Positions 23,780 to 31,672 of a stretch of 31,672 nt of DNA are shown one piece after another. Where the stretch lies: assembly GCA_013423325.1 (NCBI GenBank), contig BLJB01000522.1, positions 1 through 31,672 on the forward strand, given 5' to 3'. The notes below the pieces were generated by a model. That model worked only from the letters and a program-made list of their open reading frames with translations, was not told where the DNA came from and did not search any database. How positions within the stretch are numbered: the stretch's first letter is position 1; each line of letters opens with the position of its first letter. A program made the translations under genes and the position numbers. This stretch comes from Usnea hakonensis (Eukaryota > Ascomycota > Lecanoromycetes > Lecanorales > Parmeliaceae).

Positions 23780-23975
23780 TGTTACGAGTATGACTACTCG
23801 TAGGGCTGATTGCGCGGCTGAAGGAGATACGTGACACCCTTCCTATTCGGGTTTAGCGCCTTGGCACTTCTCTGCCCATATATCTTTCTCATACCTGTAC
23901 ATAGATTTTACCTCCTCATCAATTGAATCCTCGTTACATACCACTATTGACATATGTCTAGTTGCAGTCCTAACA
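23780..23975 (+). repeat. 3' LTR of element 3 (196 bp)
   Basis: Gap-free match to 17280-17475. It carries only two RIP-type changes relative to the 5' LTR (23790 and 23828), both on the inner side. The outer 147 bp appear unmutated and are probably the closest sequence here to the ancestral LTR. Confidence 0.96.
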
Positions 23976-23980
23976 CCTAG
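23976..23980. repeat. Target-site duplication, right copy (element 3)
   Basis: CCTAG directly follows the CA end of the 3' LTR and matches 17275-17279. Confidence 0.93.
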
Positions 23981-24059
23981 CACGAGTATTACTAAAAAAT
24001 AGGGTTTAAAGTACTACGGTTTTTTTGCGAAATCGTAATAGAACGATTTTGTTACGGAT

Positions 24060-24130
24060 ATCCTCCACAGCAGGATATGTGCGGAGCCTCATAGGGCTTA
24101 GCGAGGCTTGGCGCACACCATGAGGAGGAT
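24060..24130. repeat. Nested imperfect inverted repeat (potential hairpin)
   Basis: Three arm pairs are nested: ATCCTCC (24060) with GGAGGAT (24124), TGTGCG (24078) with CGCACA (24112), and AGCCTC (24085) with GAGGCT (24103), around a 12-nt loop. A GCGGAGCCTCAT core also occurs in reverse complement in the 3' part of element 3, near 23510-23535. Confidence 0.6.
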
Positions 24131-24429
24131 TCTTCCTGTAGATACTCTTTCTTCTATATACATTATTACCATTCCATATTATATGATACCAGTCATTTGA
24201 TATTCCGTGACAGATTTTTTCTAAATTTCGTCTTTTTAGAAAAGATTAAATCTTATTTAGTACTACTAAGCCTACTAAGCCTATTAAGTCTACTAAGTCA
24301 AGTACTCGGGAGTCTTTTTTCTAGAGACTTATCTACGCTATAAATAATTTGAGGCCAGAAATAAGCGATTTAGCGAATTTTCTCGCGGGGGTATCTACTT
24401 AGATATATACGACCGCAATATAGTTGGGG

Positions 24430-24447
24430 TTAGGGTTAGGGTTAGGG
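24430..24447 (+). repeat. Interstitial telomeric repeat (TTAGGG x3)
   Basis: Three perfect TTAGGG units are preceded by GGGG, giving 22 bp of continuous telomere-like sequence. TTAGGG is the usual telomeric repeat of filamentous ascomycetes. It sits at the end of a motif block shared with 17098-17146. Confidence 0.8.
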
Positions 24448-24660
24448 TAGATACTACGAGGGTATTATACTTCGGGGATTTAAGGGGTAGTATTTAGGGT
24501 TTATCTAGATATATATTTAACGCTAATTATAAAAAATAGCTAACTAATTATTATTTACGAACGATTATTAGAAGAAGTACGTATTTTTAATAGTAACGTA
24601 ACTTTTTTTGAAACCGTTACTTGACGAGAGCGTTAAGTTATTTAATATACCGTGTATTTA

Positions 24661-24916
24661 CCGTTCCATCAACCCATATAATTTCCTTAAGGTATAGAGT
24701 TAGCTTTAGGCTTCGATAATCCGTATTCGGCGCTAGTGTAATAAATTATTTATATCCGTAAAAATTAGTCTACGTAGGGCTATAAGGTAACCGTTTTTTA
24801 TAATCTACGTTAGTAGATCTAATAACGAGAGTCTTTTAAATTACACGTATTCTATTTGACACCGTAATGACACCGCAGTGACCGTTCTATGAACCCACAT
24901 AATTCCCTTAAGGTAT
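24661..24916. repeat. Direct duplication of a 35-bp segment
   Basis: 24661-24695 and 24882-24916 both read CCGTTC, ATC or ATG, AACCCA, then an ATAATT.CCTTAAGGTAT block. They are offset by 221 bp and differ at a few positions. The right copy lies in unmutated sequence. Confidence 0.65.
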
Positions 24917-25113
24917 TTATCCATATCAACGATACCTTATCCGTCCATCAAAAGAAGACGTAGATCATACATGATGAACGGCATACTAAACCTTTGACAC
25001 TTAATATGGTATTAATGACGTGGTATCATCTGAGCCAAATGAGAGTCTTCGCAATCTGATGAACGAGGGAAGATGACGGCAGGGATGGTGGGATTAGTCA
25101 AGTGATTACATAA

Positions 25114-25152
25114 TTCCTTGTTCCTTGTTCCAGATTTCAAGTTTCAAGTTCC
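25114..25152. repeat. Paired heptamer micro-repeats upstream of the GRAM-protein gene
   Basis: TTCCTTG occurs twice and is followed by TTCC (25114-25131). Three bases later TTTCAAG occurs twice and is followed by TTCC (25135-25152). They lie about 300 bp upstream of the start codon. Any regulatory role is unknown. Confidence 0.5.
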
Positions 25153-25450
25153 GATGAGACCTGGCGCGTTGACCATTCTAGACTTCTCTATCAATTTACT
25201 CGTTTGATGTTCAACAAACATCGTCACCTAGAGATAATGGACGCGAAAGCTGTAACAAGGACCTTGAGCTTGTCAAGGTCATCACTCTCAGCCGCTCTCT
25301 TTTTGCCGAGAGGTCTCCAAAACAAAGGACTGGCACTGTTCCCCAAGATGTCCACGCGGCATTTTCGATGATGAGCTGGCACTCACCTGTCCATTCAATC
25401 AAACTTTATCATACAATTCCCACGAAGAAAATATTTAAGAGTTGGATCAA

Positions 25451-27792
25451 ATGGGGCCAGAGACGAGCTCGTCTGATGTACTTTTCCACCTGTCCGAAAC
25501 CATTGAGGATGGGCAGCCTTCGTCAAGTGACCATGGAAGCTTGGTGAAGATGCCGGCCATGTCGAAGAGGAACGACCTTTCTGGTCTCACACGACGAACC
25601 AAAGCAAATACAAAAAAATTCCTCAAACTAGACTGTGCTCCGGAGGACGCCCGGTCTGAGGAGCGAGGAGAAGGGCTTCTAGATGATATGAAACACGACC
25701 CTGCTTTCAATAGCAGCCAACTGATAAGAAAAAAGACATTCCGCCCAGGAAAGACTGCTGATAAAACACTCAGCGCCATTCAGTCTATCGGCAACGCAGT
25801 CGTTCATCCTATGCAGTCTGCCAGGAGCACTGTTACCAGGACAACTGCGAATCAGCTATCCAAAGCTGAACGACCTTTCATCTCTCAGAAATCTGATGTG
25901 GAATTTCTTCAGGCTCATGAGAATCTCAATCGCGCAGAGTCTACAAGCCCATCGAAGCAAGGCACATCCGAAGAGGAGCAGGAGTCACTGATTGGTGGTC
26001 ATCGGGACAAGATTCGAGAAATGGAAGAGAATCGTGAGAGTTTGCGTGCGGCGTGGACGACTAGTCGTCATGTCAGGAGAGTAAGGGTCGTTCCTAAGAG
26101 GCAGATTAATCTTCCGGATAACGAATCATTTGTGGAAAGGGATGACCATGGAGCAATTGTACGCTATGACTGGCTCAAATGGCTAGGATATGTAATGTTG
26201 CATCGTTCCAGGTGGTTCGACAGGGTGCTAATGTCACGCGGTAGAATCTTGTCTACTATACGCAAGACTTCAGCGCCCAATACATTGATGACTTTGAAGA
26301 GCTTCCCTTTGATATTGATAGCTCACGTCATCATCTTGAACGAATGGTGATGGCCAGCGCAGCTTGGCAGTCTTTATTAATGGATATTCGCGCAGTCTAT
26401 CGATGGGAGGACCGTCAAAGAACGTTGAAATGGTTTGCACTTTATACTTTTCTCTGGTATACCCAACACCTCATGGGCTTCATTGTAAGGAGACCACTAT
26501 CCGTGTCCAATCGTGCATTAACGTGCTTTGATAGTATTTTTACATCATCTACATTGTACTCAAGAATCGTTTTTACCCTACCACCATTGAGTCTCTTCGA
26601 TCGTCTCAGCGGAGGGCTGTTGATCGCAGTGCCAGCGCCAAAGTTTTCAGCGAACTGATCGACAAACACGGACGTCATGATTGGCTCGATCCAGTCATGG
26701 AAAATCTGGGACCTTATATCCAGCTTCAACTTGGTGGTATGAAATCCTTCGCCTTGTATCGTGATTCCTCTTTCTTTTCAGAGAAACAGTACTAATTGTA
26801 AAAAATTGAAGACATAGCCAATATTCTTGAAGTCTTCAACAAGTGAGTATCTTGTCTTTTTAAGCATTGCGACCGCAAGCGCTCATCAATATTTCAGCTT
26901 CTATCATTGGGAAAACCCCAAGAAAACCGTGGCCTCCCTCTATTTCTTTGCATCATGTTTCCTGGTATCTCTCTTTGCAGACATGGAATTTTGTGTGCAG
27001 ATCGTCTGGTTCATTGTGGGAGGCTCCTTTTTTCTCTGTTGGCCCGTGGTTTGTGACTTCTTTTCCACTTCGAAGGATTTAGTACTGATTACAAAAGTCC
27101 TCTCACTATCCAAAGTACCGATATCTGGTTTCTCCATTCAAGTGGGTGCTCTGGGATATCCCGACCAACGCGGAATTGTATTGTGACACCTTTCCCAATT
27201 CAAAGAAGCAGCACTGATCATGAAAAGGTCGTTCATGTATTTGAGACGTCAAGCACAAATCAGACGTGAGCAGGTCATAGAAAAAAAGGTCGAAGAACGC
27301 CTCGTCAAACCTGCTATGGACGAGTATACTGGAAGCATGACAACCGTGCCTAAAATCAAAGTTGAGGGTAGCAACTCGGAAGGCGAAGGTGACGAAAATG
27401 ATGACGACGATGAAAGCTGGTTTAGTGCATGCTCAACGACGAGCATATTAGAGGCTTCTGACATTCGATCCTTTCGATGTCAATCACATCACGTCAGGGG
27501 ACGACTCATAATATTCTCGAAAGGCATTCGCTTCGTCAGAAGTCTGCCGAAGAAGGAATTGTGGAGGCTTAACTACCTCGACCTTGCGGAGATGAGAAAA
27601 GTTGAAGGGTCTGCAATATCAAAGCTCGCTACCTTATCGCCAGATCAGCTTGAAATCAAAACTATCGACGGGAGCAAATTTCACCTTGAGGCAATGAAGG
27701 AAAGAGATTCAGCCTTCAATAGTATCGTTGGATTTTCAGGTCTACAATGGCAGAGCTTGCAAACTCTAAGTAACACCAAGGCTCAACCCTGA
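25451..27792 (+). CDS. Membrane protein with C-terminal GRAM-like domain (DUF3292-like), seven exons
   Basis: I model exons 25451-26191, 26245-26484, 26535-26736, 26812-26842, 26898-27048, 27098-27177 and 27228-27792. The six introns are 49-75 bp, and all phases join to give 669 aa. Branch-like CTAAT or CTGAT motifs precede most acceptors. ATG 25451 is chosen because an in-frame TAA lies just upstream and A is at -3; an in-frame TTG at 25442 was ignored. Residues 1-200 are polar and probably disordered. One long hydrophobic stretch is at about 308-335, and a hydrophobic pair is at about 415-454. An acidic stretch at about 529-546 precedes a GRAM-like domain at about 559-659 (G-R-L-I-I-F-S-K-G-I-R-F-V, then E-R-D-x-A-F-N-S-I). 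GRAM domains are PH-like and often bind membrane lipids. The overall plan recalls the fungal DUF3292 family, of unknown function. The fifth intron is least certain (GTTTGT donor, AAG acceptor), but it alone restores the Y-P-K-Y-R-Y-L-V-S-P reading. It converges on the F-box gene. Confidence 0.85.
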
Positions 27793-28603
27793 CAATAGTG
27801 GAAATAACGGACTCATGGGATGAAAGCCAGATTGTAAGACCCTCTTTAAAAATAAATTCTTGAAAAGGAATGCGAAAAGAAACAAAGAATTTTGCTCAAA
27901 AGAGATTTTGAACCATGTAATTCTGGTGCTCCATGAGATTGCAGCTAACTAGCTTAAGATCTTCATTCACATATACGGCAGCGCCTAGATTCAATTCGAG
28001 TTCAATGAAGTAGGGTCAAAAAGCTTGCACTTATTTTAATTGCGGCACTGACTGTTAAAGGAAGCGAGCCGATGTTTTAATTAGAAGACAACCATCGACC
28101 CACCTCGTTTTTGCATAATCATGCACGATACAACGTTCATCTCCCGTCCAAATATAATTTAAAGACTGGAATAAACTTATATTCTGGAGTTTTCACCCCA
28201 AGTCGTTTCCCTCCTCGTTTACATTATATTTGTAGACTACCAGACCCGGAATTCTGAAAATGCAAGGCATCTCTTCAGGATTCAACTCATGACGAAGGAT
28301 ATGTATTTGGAGAAAGGAGAACCGTCGTAGATGTGTGAAATTACTTGCCTTCCAGCTCGTGTTTGAGCAGATGTACGAGACATACTGTAAATATAGACTA
28401 AATTCCAGAACAACATGGTATCTCGGTGAAACAACTAGAGCGTCATCCTCGCCACAAGCGAGCTTCTCAATGAACGGCGCGTCATAGTACGTACCGGCAT
28501 AATGTGGCCCTTGCCCAAAACATACACCTGATGGCAAGCAAAATTGCACCTTGGAGGAATGTCATTTGGGATCTTCGCACTCTGCCTCGGACTCCTCGCT
28601 TTC
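27793..28603. other. Convergent intergenic region
   Basis: This 811-bp stretch lies between two genes transcribed towards each other and should hold both 3' untranslated regions. The reverse-strand frame at 28193-28549 follows the F-box gene but has no ATG start and no recognisable domain. A 3' exon of the F-box gene cannot be excluded. Confidence 0.5.
27851..27856 (+). terminator. Candidate polyadenylation signal
   Basis: AATAAA lies 59 bp after the stop codon of the GRAM-protein gene, in an A-rich stretch. This is a position-based inference only. Confidence 0.4.
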
Positions 28604-30318
28604 TCAACCCATCCACGCGTCAACATCTTTCACGCCCTTCTTGGCTTTCGAAGTCCCTGGGCAATGATCCTCGCTGGACATAGGCACAACCAAGAATCCT
28701 CCAAATCCGTCACCTACGATTGAGCTCTCTCTTCCTTTGTCTCTCCACTGTGGGCTTAGTTGGTTTCCGAAAAATAGACTCATGGGTCTTGTGGTCGTTG
28801 CGCTGCCACGGCGATCTGCTAGCGTTGGAAGGCTGATGAGGGTAAGATTCCACTCCATCTCTGGGACAGCTTTTGTATATAGGCATAGAGGGCGACGATT
28901 TACAGATGGGTCCGCGTTCCTGGACTCGCTCACTGCGGAAGGGAACTGTGGAGGCGACAGGAGCATTGTCGGAAGTGAAGTAGAGAGGACGTAAAGGCGT
29001 GACAAAGAGGGTAAAGCACCAGTGAGAATGGAGCTCGATAGACAGGAGTAGTAGCTATCTGATGGGGACGAGAGCCCCCGAGGTGATGAACTTGTACTAG
29101 AGATCTCGTAGTGTAGGATGTGAAGCGAGCGAGAGGCTAAGGGTGAAATTTGCGAAGGTAAGAGCGTGCGGGATACGCCTTCTGCAATGTGAAGGGTAGT
29201 GAGAGAGGGAGCGGCCGCCAGAATCTGGGGAAGACTCAAGGGAAGGACACCAGTATTTGCCAAAGTGAGAAATTTAAGAGCATGTTTGACTTCAGGACAA
29301 GAGAGATATTCCAAGAGTCCTTTCGCTGAGATGTTGGGAACGTCTTGGAGCTCAAGCACTGCCAGAGGCGGTATGTGCATGGAGCCAAACATACTGTCAT
29401 CAAGCGTTTGAATATTTGTGAATTTGATGTGGCGAAGAGCTTTGTGAGAGGTAAAGACGTCAGAGACAGTGGCCGGATCCATAGCAAGATGGCATAGCTC
29501 GAGCGTCTCTAGATTTGGCCATTGTCCTGCCTGCGCCAATATCTGAAAACTCCCCTCTGCACCGTCAGCATACTTCATCTGCCGAATATCTCCACATCGA
29601 GCTTGCAGCTCATGTCTCAGAGTGTTTGATGAGGGATCATCAGTATAGAAACTGTCCGGCAAATCTACATAGCGGACGTTCGGCAGGACTGAGACTGTGC
29701 GTGCCAGATCTACTTTGCACACCTCCCTTGTCATGTAGGCAACTTTAAGGTACTGCACTTGACGAGCCAGAGAGTAGTTCTCTCGCACGGACCTTGAGAA
29801 GAGGAAAAGCCTTTGTTGTGGAGAGTCTTTCGGAGAGCTATTACGGCTGACGAAAGATCGCCTTTTACGTTTGACAGAAAGGACTAATTCTCGGTCGCAA
29901 TAATGGACAGCATCGATCCGCACATTATGATATCTGTGAAGGGAGGATTAGCCCGAGCAGAGCGGCGCTGAGAGACCACTTGAACCCGTCATGCACAAGA
30001 AACTCACAAGATAGGTTGCGCCGCTTTTGACCATTGTCTATTGACCAGGGCGCATTGTGAGAGATCTCTCATATCACATAACATACATCCTCCATCGACC
30101 ATGGAATCTTCGCACGAGGTATATGAGTCATCTCGCGAGTGCGGGCACACATAGCTGAAGAGCTCCTGGAGCAAAGTTGACGAGAATCTGGCGGAAGGAT
30201 GGGACTTTGGCAGACTCTTCCCTGTGCCCAATTGCTGAATTCGATGTATGTTGCTAGTCGAAGCATCATCAGTGCTCTTGTGACGTGATGGTGAGCGTAT
30301 ATGACTAAGGAGTTTCAT
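28604..30318 (-). CDS. F-box/leucine-rich-repeat protein, two exons
   Basis: Exon 1 is 30318-30008 and exon 2 is 29933-28604. They are joined across a 74-bp intron with GTGAGT donor, CTAAT branch motif and CAG acceptor, giving 546 aa. The start is the first ATG in frame, with G at -3; upstream codons in the frame start only from TTG. Residues about 45-105 form an F-box: L-L-Q-E-L-F-S-Y, then C-A-L-V-N-R-Q-W and P-I-L-Y-H-N-V-R, with a Cys-containing insertion (C-P-H-S ... C-M-L-C-D-M) between its first and later helices. Residues about 150-400 contain irregular leucine-rich repeats (L-E-T-L-E-L, L-R-H-I-K-F, L-A-V-L-E-L, L-K-F-L-T-L). F-box proteins link Skp1-cullin ubiquitin ligases to substrates through such repeats; the substrate is unknown. 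The C-terminal 100 residues are Ser-rich and less structured. The stop follows D-A-W-M-G. Confidence 0.85.
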
Positions 30319-31672
30319 TACGCCGTTGATGCTCGTCCCAAATGGCAAGAGGTCCAGATGTGATGGCTAATAAGGTACCGTGGGAACTCGTGGAGTCGTA
30401 AGGTAAGGTAGTGGGTAGGTACCCGGGGCACTCTACTTTCGTTAGAGCGGGGCCACCAGGCTCGCCAAGGGCACGGGCTCCTTGGGGACGGAGGCGGGGA
30501 CGCGTTTGCCGCGACGCCTAAAAACGTGGCTCGAGTGTTTCTTGATTTGAGTATCGACAAGTAAGGTCCCGAGAATGGTAAACCTGTTCAACAATTGTCT
30601 AGGCAAGGTACTTCTCTTCTTTGGGTCGAGGCTGCTGAGCTATTTCGTTCATACGGCCCAGGATTATAGGCAATAGTGTTGGACACAACGACACGATTAA
30701 ATCCTACCAAGGTACAACTGACATTCCCCTCCTATATACCTCAAGAACCTTTGTTTTCTCGAGCCTGTAGCTAGGTCATCTCAACATCTCTTCTGACCGG
30801 AAATGGTAACATTATTCGATGCTTTAGGTTTAACTTTCATTCCCTTTGCAAGGTGCTTTGTTAGTTGCAAGGCATCATTTCAACGATAACAAGCCGCGGT
30901 GGTGACTAGGTGATTTTCATCCCCCACCTTGAATACACAAGCTTTCAAGTTCGTTGGACTTGCATCACGGGCCCAACAATGTACCAGATCAGGCATCCAG
31001 GACAGCTATGTACTGCAGACTGTGTTCGAATATTTCATATTTATGAATTAATATACTTCAATGGGAGTGTAGCCGTCGTGGTGCGGAGGAGCGAAAAACA
31101 ACTTTCTCTGAGGCAGTTCCAAATTGAATTGGAAAGCAGCTGTTCAAAAGGCAAAACAGGCTGTAGGACCCATAGGCCTTCAAGAGCTACAGAAGACCCA
31201 TTCAAAGATGCTTCTGGGTGAACTACTCCACCTTTCGATTCGAATTACCTTAAACGAAGAGCAATCTTTGAGCTAGGTAGCCTCTTCGGCTGGTCCCGCT
31301 CAATAAGTTGACCTTTAAGGGAGACAGGTCATCGATTCCTCGGTCAGGTATGTTTTCATGATGATGTTTGATTTGATATGAAGAAGTATCATTACCAAAT
31401 GTGGTGACTTTTAGAGTAGATGAAGGTCTAAATACAAACACGGGAATCTTATAGTGAAATGGAGAAGCAGTGGCTCAAGATATAATAATAAATGAAGGAC
31501 GAGATGGAAGGGATGATGAACCAATACAATAGTAACATAGCTCAAGCAGATACTTTGATGAGAATTGCACTCTGTACTTCTGTACTTTGGGGCAATCGGG
31601 ATACGTACAAGTAATTAATGTAAAGGTAAACTACCTAGGTACGGTAAGGAAGTGGTAATAGTAAAAGTAATA
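30319..31672. other. Upstream intergenic region of the F-box gene
   Basis: This should hold the 5' leader and promoter of the leftward F-box gene and possibly a promoter of a rightward gene beyond the window. A TATA-like CTATATACC at about 30731 is followed by a pyrimidine-rich leader and an ATG at 30804, but that frame closes after about 26 codons. The frames at 30910-31221 and 31250-31441 start from GTG and show no recognisable domain. Composition is normal, with no RIP signature. I see no RNA gene. Confidence 0.5.

Larger units (their letters stand above)
17280..23975 (+). mobile_element. Ty3/gypsy chromodomain retrotransposon, element 3 (family A), complete but RIP-inactivated
   Basis: This is a 6,696-bp element with two 196-bp LTRs (TGTTACGAG...CCTAACA), a 5-bp target duplication CCTAG and a G10 polypurine tract just before the 3' LTR. 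The internal region shows Gag with a CCHC knuckle, then protease, RT, RNase H, integrase and a C-terminal chromodomain, the layout of fungal chromoviruses such as the MAGGY type. The LTRs differ at 11 of 196 positions. All 11 are transitions and all fit CpA-to-TpA on one strand or the other, so apart from RIP the two LTRs are identical. That implies a young insertion at the time of mutation. It is less mutated than elements 1 and 2, with RT open for 90 codons (20490-20762). No primer-binding site was recognised after 17475. Confidence 0.97.
23981..25450. other. Transition zone between the transposon block and the genes
   Basis: No gene is supported here. The left part to about 24850 is partly RIP-mutated and contains the nested inverted repeat, the motif blocks shared with 17010-17146, the TTAGGG array and a duplicated 35-bp segment. 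After about 24900 CpA and TpG return to normal, and the sequence is the presumed promoter and 5' leader of the gene at 25451. The reverse-strand frame at 25211-25402 lacks an ATG start. Confidence 0.6.

Noticed and set aside
25211..25402. Reverse-strand frame of 63 codons upstream of the GRAM-protein gene
   Set aside because: It has no ATG start and no recognised domain, and lies in the presumed promoter.
25447..25779. Reverse-strand frame of 110 codons
   Set aside because: It mirrors exon 1 of the GRAM-protein gene, whose downstream exons join in phase.
28193..28549. Reverse-strand frame of 118 codons after the F-box gene
   Set aside because: It begins with GTG, lies after the F-box stop, and shows no domain. 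An unspliced 3' exon is possible but unsupported.
30804..30884. Possible small gene starting at an ATG after a pyrimidine-rich leader
   Set aside because: The frame closes after about 26 codons and I could not find a convincing splice to a longer one.
30910..31221. Plus-strand frame of 103 codons
   Set aside because: It starts from GTG, has low-complexity content and no recognisable domain.

Overview
The window looks like part of a nuclear chromosome of a filamentous ascomycete (Pezizomycotina; a leotiomycete would fit, but that is a guess). It has two compartments. Positions 1 to about 24,900 are an AT-rich, almost gene-free block of LTR retrotransposons damaged by repeat-induced point mutation (RIP). 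From about 24,900 to the end the sequence has normal composition and carries two intron-containing host genes. The RIP signature is extreme: 661-1260 holds no CpA and no TpG at all, while CpG, CpT and CpC survive.

Transposon block. Element 1 (1-6382, minus strand, cut by the window start) and element 3 (17280-23975, plus strand, complete) are the same Ty3/gypsy family in inverted orientation. Element 3 has two 196-bp LTRs, a CCTAG target-site duplication, a G10 polypurine tract, a Gag remnant with a CCHC knuckle, and a protease-RT-RNase H-integrase-chromodomain Pol. Element 2 (9019-16448, plus strand) is a different Ty3/gypsy family with 192-bp LTRs, a TCCAC target-site duplication, a Gag core, a retropepsin-RT-RNase H-integrase Pol and a chromodomain. 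All three are dead. Stops replace Trp and Gln codons, and catalytic or zinc-binding residues are changed, mostly in the direction RIP would give. In all three, the mutated part of each visible LTR faces the element interior and the outermost 60-150 bp is nearly clean.

Spacers. 6383-9018 is RIP-degraded DNA that I cannot identify. 16454-17274 and 23981-24920 share dispersed motifs. The second also holds a short interstitial telomeric repeat (TTAGGG x3) and a nested inverted repeat, so the host context may be subtelomeric or an old chromosome-end junction.

Gene block. A plus-strand gene (25451-27792, seven exons by my model) encodes a 669-aa membrane-anchored protein with a C-terminal GRAM-like domain, resembling the fungal DUF3292 family. 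It converges on a minus-strand gene (30318-28604, two exons, 546 aa) encoding an F-box/leucine-rich-repeat protein, a likely SCF ubiquitin-ligase substrate receptor. The 810-bp space between them holds both 3' ends. The last 1.35 kb (30319-31672) is the upstream region of the F-box gene and shows no convincing gene. The two genes show no pathway link.
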